In this document: piece by piece, positions 57,101 through 64,000 of the stretch
Layout of the letters: every line of letters begins with the position of its first letter
How positions within the stretch are numbered: position 1 is the stretch's first letter
Origin: Corynebacterium simulans
GTDB lineage: Bacteria > Actinomycetota > Actinomycetes > Mycobacteriales > Mycobacteriaceae
Length of the DNA stretch: 64,000 nucleotides
Direction of reading: 5' to 3'
NCBI RefSeq assembly: GCF_001586215.1
Contig: NZ_CP014634.1
Coordinates: forward strand, 620,001-684,000
The notes under the pieces: generated by a model
What the model was told of the DNA's origin: nothing
Databases searched by the model: none
Seen by the model: only the letters and a program-made list of their open reading frames with translations
Program-made: the position numbers and the translations under genes

Positions 57101-57114
57101 AACGCCAGCTCCAA
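54103..57114 (-). CDS. UPF0182 family membrane protein
   Basis: 1003 residues. Seven transmembrane helices in the first ~300 residues (e.g. GLSWTVAIIAALLFIGPLLVGFYTDW, KVIPLLVGVVAGLMGQASW, VWNIIVSAFSMLLLVCFLLALFSHYIL), then a large extracytoplasmic domain to about 900 and an acidic, Ser/Ala-rich tail with a terminal coiled coil (INKALDNVEKARNGSFEEYGKALDELDQAVEAYKKVE). Matches UPF0182 (COG1615), widespread in actinobacteria, function unknown. The start is uncertain: TTG at 57114, or TTG at 57102 with GGAG six bases before, or ATG 57069. Divergent from the PPA1309 gene. Confidence 0.9.
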   Translation of the reverse strand: MELALASGISRPAAPMKRPPRGLSWTVAIIAALLFIGPLLVGFYTDWKWFGAIEYRGVFTTTLVARIVLFVIFAVVSAGVVYAAGRVAWRGRPESLDFNDLNSPVYQYRRSIEKTMGVFLKVIPLLVGVVAGLMGQASWRQFMLFLNGQDFGVDDPQFHKDLGFYAFQLPVWNIIVSAFSMLLLVCFLLALFSHYILGGIRIGNRASGVRGSISRPARVQLAVTGGLWMLLQVAGYWLDRYQLLYNQHSLFTGGSYTDINAYLPAKIILMVVGVVVAVAIFAAVVIKDLRIPALAVVLMLLSSVIIGQAWPLLMERFSVNPNRQAKEAEYIARNIESTRYSYGLTDEQVTYEENWGAEEVADSKVASDSSTISNLRLLDPDILAPTFTQMQQLKNFYGFPETLAMDRYTVDGELRDFVVAARELDPNELQENQQNWINRHTVYTHGNGFVAAQANTVDEVARDAGSARGGFPIFTVSDLQTQQGKQHEGEGETKDAEKSLGIKVDQPRTYYGPVIAGARDGRDYAVVGETGDKPVEYDTDSTTYTYDGKGGVEIGNIVDRTAYALKYQEMNLLLSDRVGSESKILYDRDPRKRVEKVAPWLTTDSATYPAVIDGRIKWIVDGYTTLESLPYSQRTSLTDSTQDTQNPNGTSQRLINEQVGYIRNSVKATVDAYDGSVDLFEFDDQDPVLKAWEGVFPGVVKPKAEISDELRGHFRYPEDMFKVQRDLLAKYHVSDPGVFFNNDAFWSVPEDPTAGEARGLNQPPYYVMAADPKSGKPSFQLITSYRGLNRQFLSAHMAVSSDPENYGQITVRVLPTNTQTQGPKQAQDAMMSSDQVARDRTLWEGSNDLNYGNLLALPVGGGEILYMEPIYSQRKDQESAFPKLLRVLVSYKGRVGYAPTIGEALDQVGIDPKSAQDITEIDGDGSAADAKKDSGEDSKSKDEGKASAPASAPAASSEADAIDGINKALDNVEKARNGSFEEYGKALDELDQAVEAYKKVESK

Positions 57115-57190
57115 TCAAAATCGTGCGAATATAAGCGGTATAGTCTTCCAGCTTAGGGAAGCAATACACAGTTAACGAATAAGGAGTCTC

Positions 57191-57742
57191 ATGAGTTCCC
57201 CCGAGCTTTCTCAGCCAGCATTAAACAAAGCCATGCGTGAAGCAGTGGAATTTGTCCACGCTGAGGGCTGGGAGGCACCCCCTACCCTTTTCGCTCTGGT
57301 GCCGACTTCTTTGGTCGCGGACCAGCTGGCAGAGCTCAATGAGGAAGACGCTTCCCCGCTGACCCTTATCGTGCAGGACAATATCCCGGAAAACATCGAA
57401 CCCGGCTCCGAGCAGCTAGCCGATTATGTCTCCCGCGTGGTCTGGCCACACGAGATCGCCGGCGTCATCTTGGCCCAAGAGATTAAATTCCGCGACACCT
57501 CTGCTGAGGCTGGCCAGAGCGCAGACTCTAGCCCGCGTCCTGCACGCCTTTTCTCCGGTGTGCTGCGTGAGGAAGGCGTCGAACTGACCCTGCTGCAGGT
57601 GCGCCCAACCGAGGAAGAACTGGAAGCAGCCGGCCCGTTTGCACAAGACGATATCCAGCTGCGCGGCGGCCCAGACGTGGCACCGGGTGTCATCGCCGCA
57701 TTGCGCTACGGGCTCGAACAAGATCCCGATGAACTCGACTAA
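57191..57742 (+). CDS. PPA1309 family protein
   Basis: 183 residues, cytosolic, no known catalytic motif. Sequence such as LNKAMREAVEFVHAEGWEAPPTLFALVPTSLVADQL and VVWPHEIAGVILAQEIKFRD fits the PPA1309 family, conserved beside UPF0182 genes in actinobacteria and of unknown role. ATG 57191 with a strong AAGGAGTCTC. Divergent from UPF0182. Confidence 0.85.
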   Translation: MSSPELSQPALNKAMREAVEFVHAEGWEAPPTLFALVPTSLVADQLAELNEEDASPLTLIVQDNIPENIEPGSEQLADYVSRVVWPHEIAGVILAQEIKFRDTSAEAGQSADSSPRPARLFSGVLREEGVELTLLQVRPTEEELEAAGPFAQDDIQLRGGPDVAPGVIAALRYGLEQDPDELD

Positions 57743-57832
57743 ACTGAGGCACTAAGTGTCTTAGACCCAAATTTCTCTACACCTGAAGTCTCAATGCTTT
57801 CTTTTGAACTCACAGCTTTGAAGGAGTACCTC

Positions 57833-58516
57833 GTGCGAAATTCCTTGTCCGCCCGCACCGCCTGCGTAGCAGCTGGACTGTTTGCTGCAAGTTGCTCCCT
57901 CGCGGCATGTGGGGACGGCCAGGAGGCTAGCCAGCCCGCACCGGCTGCTCCTGTAGCTACCAGCCAGAAGGCTGAAACCCCGGCCCCGAAGACGTCGGCA
58001 AGCACCGCTACTACCACTTCTTCTGAGCAATCCTCGGCCGAGGCCACCACCTCCGAGGAAACAGAATCTGGCGCGAGCGAGCCGGCAAGCGAGTCCGCCT
58101 CCGCTTCTGCGACTGCTGCCAATGGCGAAAAGAAGGGCAACGGAAAGCTCTCCAAGCAGGTAGAAGAAGCCTACGAGACCTTCGAAACCCTTGTTCCGGT
58201 GGAGATCTTCCAGCAGTTCGACCGCTGTGATCCCAACGGTGTCGCAGATTCTTATAACTGCTCCGGCTCGGAAATCGGCCAGTTCCAGTTCTTCAAGAAC
58301 AAGTCCAAGGCCGCCCAAACCACGCAGGTGCTCACCGAGCTGCGCAGCTCCCGCGTGGTCAAGGATGAAGGCGACCGCGTCGTCGGCTGGTCCATGCTGG
58401 GCAACACCGCCATCTTGACGGTGGTGGATAACAAGGACGGTCTCGTGATGCAGCAGATGATCTCAACCGACCAAGACGATCCCGAAGAGCGTCTTAAAGA
58501 GCTCGGTCTTATCTAA
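57833..58516 (+). CDS. Putative lipoprotein of unknown function
   Basis: 227 residues from GTG 57833, chosen because AAGGAG lies just before it and because it gives a normal lipoprotein signal (LFAASCSLAAC, lipobox Cys about residue 26); an ATG at 57794 is less likely. A low-complexity Ala/Ser/Thr/Glu/Pro stretch of ~70 residues, as in wall-spanning linkers, leads to a globular domain of ~110 residues with two Cys (DRCDPNG ... YNCSGSE). I do not recognise the domain. Its stop overlaps that of the convergent PDZ protease by four bases. Confidence 0.75.
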   Translation: MRNSLSARTACVAAGLFAASCSLAACGDGQEASQPAPAAPVATSQKAETPAPKTSASTATTTSSEQSSAEATTSEETESGASEPASESASASATAANGEKKGNGKLSKQVEEAYETFETLVPVEIFQQFDRCDPNGVADSYNCSGSEIGQFQFFKNKSKAAQTTQVLTELRSSRVVKDEGDRVVGWSMLGNTAILTVVDNKDGLVMQQMISTDQDDPEERLKELGLI

Positions 58517-59577
58517 TTGCAGGTCTGAACCTGCTTGCCGTGGGCGAAGTCATCCATCGCCTTAATGGCATCGTCCAGGGTCTCCACCTTGGCAACAACC
58601 ATGTCGCCGGTGTCGCGGCTCGTGGCCTCCGCGCAGTTGTCTGCGGGTGCTAGGAAGAGCTCGGCGCCGGCTTCTTTCGAAGCGGCGACCTTGTGCACGA
58701 TTCCGCCGATGGGACCCACCGTGCCGTCTTCGCTGATGGTGCCGGTACCGGCAACGAACTTGCCGCCGTTGAGCTCGCCATCAGAAAGCTTGTCGATTAC
58801 CGCGAGGGTAAACATCATGCCCGCGGACGGCCCGCCGATGTCCTGCAGGTTGTAATCAACCTGGATATCTTCCTTAGGCTTCGAGGTCATCGAAATGCCC
58901 ATCAGCGCCACCGAATCATCGTGTGGATGCGCCGCCAGCGTGACCTTTTCTTGCAGCTTCTTGCCACCGCGTTCAATGCCGAGTTCAACCTCATCGCCGG
59001 GCTTCTTCGCGCGGACCATGTCCTGCACCTGCCCCGGCTGCGTTACCTTCTCACCATCAACGGAGGTAATAACGTCATCTGCACGCACGACCCCCGCGGC
59101 AGGTGCATCCTCTAGAACCTGCGCCACCACGATCTTCACTGGCACGTCGAGATAATTCATCGCAGCGACCGTCGCAGCCGACTCCGACTGTGTGAAGGCC
59201 TGCTCGTTCGACTCGTTTACCTCTTCATCCGTCTGCCCCTGCGGGATGACGGTATCGATTGGTACCAGAGTGTCATCAGTCATGATCCAGCGCCCCAAGG
59301 CTTGCGTCAGCGTCATGTTGGTGCGCACAGACACGGTGGTCATATTGAGCTGACCGGAAGTCTCATAGGTCTTTGGCGCTTTCACGTCCACGACCTCAGT
59401 GCCATCAACCTCGCTGAGCGTATCCACGGTTGGGCCAGGCCCCTCGGCCGCATAAGGCACGGTTAAAGCAATATCCGTGCCAGGGATGCGATCGATGCTC
59501 AAGGCACCACCCAGCACGATGACCGGGATAGCGCCCCAAACGAGCGTGCGGAGGCGTCGATTTTCTGGTGAATTCAC
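58513..59577 (-). CDS. PDZ-domain Lon-like (YlbL-type) serine protease
   Basis: 354 residues. One N-terminal helix (TLVWGAIPVIVLGGALSI, about 11-28) leaves the rest outside. A PDZ domain follows at about 150-225 (VLEDAPAAGVVRADDVITSVDGEKV), then a Lon-type proteolytic domain: catalytic Ser in DIGGPSAGMMFTLAV and Lys in GGIVHKVAASKEAGAELFLAPADNC. This is the YlbL/Rv3194c family, membrane-bound and ATP-independent, perhaps for envelope protein quality control. GTG start at 59577. Confidence 0.9.
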   Translation of the reverse strand: MNSPENRRLRTLVWGAIPVIVLGGALSIDRIPGTDIALTVPYAAEGPGPTVDTLSEVDGTEVVDVKAPKTYETSGQLNMTTVSVRTNMTLTQALGRWIMTDDTLVPIDTVIPQGQTDEEVNESNEQAFTQSESAATVAAMNYLDVPVKIVVAQVLEDAPAAGVVRADDVITSVDGEKVTQPGQVQDMVRAKKPGDEVELGIERGGKKLQEKVTLAAHPHDDSVALMGISMTSKPKEDIQVDYNLQDIGGPSAGMMFTLAVIDKLSDGELNGGKFVAGTGTISEDGTVGPIGGIVHKVAASKEAGAELFLAPADNCAEATSRDTGDMVVAKVETLDDAIKAMDDFAHGKQVQTCN

Positions 59578-59670
59578 GAGGAATTAGCCTACAACGTTTT
59601 CATCCTTGTTCGCTGACAGCGTTGCGCGAGCGATGGAAACAGCCCACCGCCAGCCGGTACATTGGAGCGC

Positions 59671-61047
59671 ATGAGCAACGGATTCGGTTTTTCTTTTCCC
59701 AACAATGATGACGGTGACGACGATAACTCGCGCCGCGACCAGAACCCGTTTGGCGCCTTCGGCTTCGGCGGCAGCGCCGCGGGCGGTGGTCTAGGAGACC
59801 TTCTTAATCAGTTCGGCCAGATGCTTTCTGGCATGGGCTCCTCAATGAACTCTCCTGAGGGCTCCGGCCCGGTCAACTATGAGATGGCCCAGCGCATCGC
59901 GCACCAGCAGATTTCCAACGACAAGGAAATCAGCAGTGCCGATAGCAATGCGGTAGCAGAAGCCGTACGCCTAGCGGAGCTTTGGCTTGACGACGCCACC
60001 GAATTGCCCACCGCTTCCGGCAGCGTCAAAGCGTGGAACTCCAGCGAGTGGCTCGAAGCAACGATGCCAATGTGGAAGCGCTTGGTTACCCCAGTTGCCG
60101 AGCACATGAACAATGCGCAGCTGGAGTCAATGCCGGAAGAAGCCCGCGAGATGATGGGTCCGATGGCAAACATGATGAATCAGATGTCCGGTATGAACTT
60201 TGGCATGCAGTTGGGCCGCGCACTTGGTGACCTTGCCACCCAGGCACTTACCGGCTCCGACTTTGGTATTCCGGTCTCCCCTGCCGGTAGCACCGCGCTT
60301 TTGCCACACAACATCCAAAAGATCGCGCGCGATCTCAATGTGCCGGGCCAGGAAATTCTGGTCTATATTGGCGCCCGCGAGGCCGCCCGCCAGCGCCTGT
60401 TCAAGCACGTTCCGTGGCTGGTTGAGCGCTTGGTTTCCTCCGTCGAGGAGTACGCAATTGGCCTTGTCATCGACACTTCCCACATCGAGGAAGCAACCCG
60501 CGAGCTCAACCTCGAATCCGGTGACCCACAAGCCATCCAGGATGCGATGAGCAAGCTGCAGGGCATGGATCTGACCCCGCGCATCACCTCCCGCAATGCC
60601 GGTGCTGTCTCCCGCCTGGAAACCTTGCTCGCGCTCGTTGAGGGCTGGGTTGATCAGGTAGTAAACGATGCACTGGGAGATCGCATCCCGTCCACCTCCA
60701 CCATGAACGAGGCGTGGGCGCATCGCCGTGCCACCGGCGGATCCGCAGAAAAGGCCATTTCCAAGGTCGTCGGCATCGAGTTATCTGCGCCGAAGGTCGA
60801 CGCTGCTGCCGAGCTGTGGCGTCGTGCGACGGTCGCCGTGGGCGTTGACAAGCGCGACAAGGCTTGGGACCACCCAGACTTCCTTCCTACGGCAGAGCAC
60901 CTCGATAACCCGGCCGCCTTCATCGACAGCTTGCTCGACGATGCCACCGATTCCGGTTTCGAGGAAGAATTCGCAAAGCTTGAAGAAATGCTGCGCGAGC
61001 AGGATGAAAACGGCGATTCCAATAACTCCGGTGAAGACAAGGAATAG
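59671..61047 (+). CDS. DUF2342 / zincin-like protein
   Basis: 458 residues from ATG 59671 (MSNGFGFSFPNNDDGDDDN). A Gly/Phe-rich N-terminus precedes a helical body matching the DUF2342 (zinc-dependent metalloprotease-like) family of actinobacteria, with NPEGSGPVNYEMAQRIAHQQIS-type sequence and WLEATMPMWKRLVTPVAEHM. At the place where the family has its metal-binding helix the sequence reads REAARQRLFKHVPWL, so the HExxH signature is absent and metallopeptidase activity is doubtful. Acidic C-terminus. Divergent from the PDZ protease. Confidence 0.8.
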   Translation: MSNGFGFSFPNNDDGDDDNSRRDQNPFGAFGFGGSAAGGGLGDLLNQFGQMLSGMGSSMNSPEGSGPVNYEMAQRIAHQQISNDKEISSADSNAVAEAVRLAELWLDDATELPTASGSVKAWNSSEWLEATMPMWKRLVTPVAEHMNNAQLESMPEEAREMMGPMANMMNQMSGMNFGMQLGRALGDLATQALTGSDFGIPVSPAGSTALLPHNIQKIARDLNVPGQEILVYIGAREAARQRLFKHVPWLVERLVSSVEEYAIGLVIDTSHIEEATRELNLESGDPQAIQDAMSKLQGMDLTPRITSRNAGAVSRLETLLALVEGWVDQVVNDALGDRIPSTSTMNEAWAHRRATGGSAEKAISKVVGIELSAPKVDAAAELWRRATVAVGVDKRDKAWDHPDFLPTAEHLDNPAAFIDSLLDDATDSGFEEEFAKLEEMLREQDENGDSNNSGEDKE

Positions 61048-61081
61048 CGCCTAGGGCCACTGCCTATCTACCCCGTTGCCA

Positions 61082-61119
61082 TTAGAGGCCTATCAGCCAA
61101 AGCGCTGGTAGGCCTCTAA
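61082..61119. terminator. Hairpin between convergent genes
   Basis: TTAGAGGCCTA (61082-61092) pairs with TAGGCCTCTAA (61109-61119). The right arm lies inside the last codons of the YgjP-type gene, so the terminator overlaps coding sequence. Confidence 0.6.
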
Positions 61120-61602
61120 GTATCCCTTGGCCCGCTCCGCTTTCGGCGCGCGGTCAGCCCACTGCCAAAATTCCGGCCCGTGCCCGGGGATGAAGGTATG
61201 AGTCAGCTCATGGATGACGACAGAATCAAGGACATACTCTGGTACGTCCTTGAGGCGATCGGTGATGCGAATGTCGCCGGTAGAGGTAGTGCAGCTGCCC
61301 CACCGTGTGTTTTGATTGCCCACCCAACGAATTGAGCCGATCTTCGCTCGCCCGTCGAGGAAGTTTTTGTTGAGCTGGACGGCACGCTCGTGCAGATCAG
61401 CATCAGAGCGCCGCGTCGAGGTGTGCTTGCGCGCTACCTTCGCCTGCATGTCGGCCACGGCTTTGGCCTCCTCTTTCGCCGACATCCAGGAAGGAATCCG
61501 GACTTCTAAGACGCCGTCGACAAGCCGTGCTTGCACCGTCCGCTTGCGCTTTGCAGAACGGATAACGCGCACGGCGACACCTGAGTTCTCATTACTCGAC
61601 AT
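61093..61602 (-). CDS. YgjP/M48-like metallopeptidase domain protein
   Basis: 169 residues. The C-terminal half is a zincin: GSIRWVGNQNTRWGSCTTSTGDIRITDRLKDVPEYVLDSVVIHELTHTFIPGHGPEFW, with HELTH plus a downstream His. This matches the DUF45/YgjP family of small cytosolic metal-dependent hydrolases, substrates unknown. No signal peptide. Divergent from the gene at 61663. Confidence 0.88.
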   Translation of the reverse strand: MSSNENSGVAVRVIRSAKRKRTVQARLVDGVLEVRIPSWMSAKEEAKAVADMQAKVARKHTSTRRSDADLHERAVQLNKNFLDGRAKIGSIRWVGNQNTRWGSCTTSTGDIRITDRLKDVPEYVLDSVVIHELTHTFIPGHGPEFWQWADRAPKAERAKGYLEAYQRFG

Positions 61603-61662
61603 GACAGGTCATTGTACTTGTGCTGGAATGGGAGCAACGAGCGTGGCTTTAGGGGGAAAAGC

Positions 61663-62526
61663 ATGCCAGTTGCATCGCAAGAGCAATCAACGACTGCCTA
61701 CATGTTGGCGCCGGGGGTAAGCATTCTGGAGCGCGAGCCCGGCGTCATTCAGTTCGGCATGGACGCCACTCGCGTGGGGGTGGTCGAGGTGGAAAGCGAA
61801 ATTATCGCTTCCCTGTCTCGCCTCCACCAGCCCATTACGCGCGATAGTATTCAGCGGCTCCTCACCCGCGCCGGCATGGAGGAAACCGCTGCGAGCTCGC
61901 TGATTGAGGATCTCATTTGTTACAACATTTTGTGGCCGGAGCCTGCGCGAAGCTGCGTGGTTGTGCTGGGCAAAAGCCCGCTTGCCGAGGCCATACGGGC
62001 AGCCGCCAGCCAGGATGGATTCGTGCTGCGTAACCAGCTAGAACAAGAAAATACCTACTCGTATATCAAGGCTGTCAGCCCGCATTTTCCGGTGGTAGCG
62101 GTGGATTTCCTTGATAAGCCGGTGGAACTGGCTGAAACACTGCGCAAGTGCAAGGGCGACTTTTTACCTGTGTCGATGTTTGATGCCCGTGGTGTAATTG
62201 GCCCTCTGCGAACCGCCGGCCGCGGGCCGTGTCCCATGTGCTCGCATCTGCACCGAATCGACGGCGATGAGCAGTGGCACAACGTCGTCACCCAGCTGGA
62301 TACGGCAGATGCTAAGGCCGACGAGGTCATTATCAAAGCAGTTGCCATGCAAACCATGATCTTTTTAAGACGGCTTGCAGGCCGCCCCAGCCCACCTGGT
62401 GCAAAAAGTAGCCGCGTCATGCAAGGCGAGTTACTGGAAGTAGACCCTTACGGCCACAACCAATACCGCCTAGTCCTCGAGCATCCGAAGTGCCCCTACT
62501 GTTTTGAAAAGTCCCAGCGGCGCTAA
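61663..62526 (+). CDS. Cyclodehydratase-like (TOMM/ThiF-related) protein
   Basis: 287 residues from ATG 61663 (MPVASQEQS), preceded by AGGGGGAAAAGC. It has an N-terminal winged-helix-like part (TRDSIQRLLTRAGMEETAASSLIEDL), a central alpha/beta region with SCVVVLGKSPLAEAIRAAA, and two Cys pairs, GPCPMCSHLHRIDGDEQWH and HPKCPYCFEK, which likely form a zinc site. This architecture resembles proteins annotated as TOMM leader-peptide-binding or bacteriocin cyclodehydratase domain, which are also conserved orphans in actinobacteria. No precursor peptide or YcaO gene is near, so a natural-product role is unsupported. Confidence 0.6.
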   Translation: MPVASQEQSTTAYMLAPGVSILEREPGVIQFGMDATRVGVVEVESEIIASLSRLHQPITRDSIQRLLTRAGMEETAASSLIEDLICYNILWPEPARSCVVVLGKSPLAEAIRAAASQDGFVLRNQLEQENTYSYIKAVSPHFPVVAVDFLDKPVELAETLRKCKGDFLPVSMFDARGVIGPLRTAGRGPCPMCSHLHRIDGDEQWHNVVTQLDTADAKADEVIIKAVAMQTMIFLRRLAGRPSPPGAKSSRVMQGELLEVDPYGHNQYRLVLEHPKCPYCFEKSQRR

Positions 62527-62601
62527 GCGCTAGCATCGTGGCGCTTCCCTGCGGCATCTGACTAAAAATGCAGGTCTGAGTTTGCTGCCCTGAATACTTG
62601 C

Positions 62602-64000
62602 TCAGCTGCGCAGCGTGGAGATGATCTGCAGAACTTCCGCACCATAGCGCTCAAGCTTGGAGGGGCCGACGCCGGAGATTTCGAGCAGCTCGCCTTCGTC
62701 AGCCGGGAGAGCCTCAGAGATTGCTTGCAGAGTGGCATCGGAGAAGATGACGTAGGCCGGAACTTTGGCATCGCGGGCGGTGTTCGCACGCCAAGCGCGC
62801 AAAGCGGAGAACACTTCTTCGTCGCCCTCGTAATCGCAGTACTCGTGGCGTCCCAAGACCTTTTCAGCCGGGCTGCTCAACGGCGCTGCACATACCCGGC
62901 ACTTGCGCTCGCGATAGCGCCTACCGCTACCAGCGCTTTCTTCGATTCCCGGCACCAAGCCGTCAAGGAAGCGGGTGCGTTCACGGGAGGCCCGAGAACC
63001 AGTGGTTTTTGCCAAAGCCCAAGACAAAGCGAGGTGCTCGCGGGCGCGGGTGATTCCGACGTAGAACAGGCGGCGTTCTTCTTCCACCTGCTCGTCACCT
63101 GCCTTGATGGCGTAGTTGATAGGTAGCAGCTTCTCCGTCAGGCCCACCAAGAACACGGCGTCCCACTCCAAGCCCTTGGCCGCGTGGATGGTCGCCAGCG
63201 TGACGCCTTCCATCGTGGGGTTCTGCTTATTTTCAGAACGGCGATGCAGCTCTCCCAGCACTCCGCTCAAATCAATGCCTTCATGGTCTTGGACAATTTG
63301 CTCGATGAGATCTACGAGGGCATTCAGCGACTGCCAACGCTCACGTGCCTTGGCACCCTGCGGCTCGCTAGGCGTAAGCCCCAATTCAACGAAAGCAGCA
63401 CGAGCGATGGCGACGGGATCCGCTGGCAAGTCTTCACGGCGGGTAGCCGCAATGAGCACGCGGACTGCTTCCAGGATTTCCGGGCGGCGAAAGAAGCCCT
63501 CGCCACCGCGGACTTGGTAGACAATGCCGGCGTCGGCAAGCGCCTGCTCAAACTGCTCGGACTGGGCGTTGATGCGGTAGAGCACCGCGATCTCAGAGGC
63601 TTTAACGCCCTTGTTGAGCAGAGTCAGGATTTGGCCCGCGACTTCCTTTGCCTCGATCTCTTCGGATTCAAAAGCCTTGAACGTCGGCTCTGGGCCGGGC
63701 TCGCGCATACCCTGCAGCTCCAAGCGTGTACCGGCAGCGCGGCCAGATGCCTTCGCGATGACGCGGTTGGCCAAGTCCGTTACCTGCGGGGTGGAACGGT
63801 AGTCACGCTGCAGCTTCACGATTGTGGCGTTGGGGTAGGTGCGCGAAAAGTTCAGCAGATAGTCCGGCGAGGCACCGTTGAAGGAGTAAATCGTCTGGTT
63901 AGCATCGCCGACCACAGTGAGGTCATCGCGCTCCCCCAGCCACGCATCTAGAACCCGCTGCTGCAGCGGGGTAACGTCCTGGTACTCATCCACCACGAAG
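62602..64000 (-). CDS. uvrD2: ATP-dependent DNA helicase UvrD2 (3' part)
   Basis: Runs off the right edge; about 465 C-terminal residues are present. SF1 helicase motifs: II VDEYQDVTPLQQ, III VVGDANQTIYSFNGA, IV YRSTPQVTDLANRVI, V VTLATIHAAKGLEWDAVFLVGL, VI RRLFYVGITRAREHLALSWA. After a Cys-rich segment (KCRVCAAPLSS...HEYCDY; four Cys) comes an HRDC domain (about the last 80 residues: LRAWRANTARDAKVPAYVIFSDATLQAIS). The Cys motif plus HRDC is characteristic of actinobacterial UvrD2. It unwinds DNA 3' to 5' in repair. Walker A lies outside the window. Confidence 0.92.
   Translation of the reverse strand, partial: FVVDEYQDVTPLQQRVLDAWLGERDDLTVVGDANQTIYSFNGASPDYLLNFSRTYPNATIVKLQRDYRSTPQVTDLANRVIAKASGRAAGTRLELQGMREPGPEPTFKAFESEEIEAKEVAGQILTLLNKGVKASEIAVLYRINAQSEQFEQALADAGIVYQVRGGEGFFRRPEILEAVRVLIAATRREDLPADPVAIARAAFVELGLTPSEPQGAKARERWQSLNALVDLIEQIVQDHEGIDLSGVLGELHRRSENKQNPTMEGVTLATIHAAKGLEWDAVFLVGLTEKLLPINYAIKAGDEQVEEERRLFYVGITRAREHLALSWALAKTTGSRASRERTRFLDGLVPGIEESAGSGRRYRERKCRVCAAPLSSPAEKVLGRHEYCDYEGDEEVFSALRAWRANTARDAKVPAYVIFSDATLQAISEALPADEGELLEISGVGPSKLERYGAEVLQIISTLRS

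Noticed and set aside
61663..62526. Bacteriocin (TOMM) gene cluster
   Set aside because: Only one distant cyclodehydratase-like protein; no YcaO, precursor peptide, dehydrogenase or exporter nearby.

Overview
The window is a chromosomal segment of a Corynebacterium. This rests on gene content and order (no search was run): a short Rpf with an APAP linker, DUF3027, DUF2771, DUF3239 and PPA1309 proteins, an actinobacterial XPB helicase pair, a tmRNA tag ending in DYALAA, DtxR-type iron boxes, a GlxR-type cAMP-receptor site, and an order rpf - XPB - rrn - siderophore ABC - smpB/ftsX/ftsE/prfB - hisN - UPF0182 - uvrD2 that I recall from other corynebacteria. I cannot name the species.

Layout. 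1-10,150: housekeeping genes (DUF3027, a secreted glutaminyl cyclase-like lipoprotein, DUF2771, a cold-shock protein, rpf, two XPB-type helicase genes, DUF3239 and a PLP aminotransferase). 10,157-11,459: first copy of a 1303-bp IS3-family element. 11,907-17,800: a complete rRNA operon on the minus strand (16S-23S-5S, no spacer tRNA) with leader promoters and terminator. 17,841-21,806: an iron-siderophore ABC importer behind DtxR-like boxes. 21,897-26,486: an AbgT transporter with a co-transcribed M20 amidohydrolase and a divergent M20 peptidase. 26,672-30,864: tmRNA, DUF488, smpB, ftsX, ftsE and prfB. 30,933-33,817: an inositol-monophosphatase homologue, hisN and a secreted trypsin-like protease.

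From about 34,000 to 53,760 the window is an accessory region. It starts with IS debris fused to the 3' end of a second hisN, followed by arsR and acr3 with a palindromic operator and a broken arsC. A two-gene unit follows (polytopic membrane protein plus a membrane-anchored trypsin-like protease), then another IS3-family element and a SulP/MerR pair. A composite structure then spans 42,605-53,761. Two IS1249-like copies, both carrying the same frameshift, flank a cation-efflux gene, a decayed IS1634-type transposase and an IS256-family element. The left copy is split by one IS3-family insertion and the right copy by three, each with its own 3-4 bp target duplication.

From 53,866 the core chromosome resumes: initiator tRNA, UPF0182, PPA1309, a lipoprotein, a PDZ/Lon-like protease, a DUF2342 (zincin-like) protein, a YgjP-type metallopeptidase, a protein with two CPxC pairs and the 3' part of uvrD2. 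This block resembles the Rv3192-Rv3198c neighbourhood of mycobacteria.

I did not find a CRISPR array, a prophage or a recognisable defence system. The most unusual things are the nested composite transposon, the hisN ghost beside the ars genes, a structured leader before rpf, a duplicated stem-loop beyond the rRNA operon and the membrane protein/protease pair.
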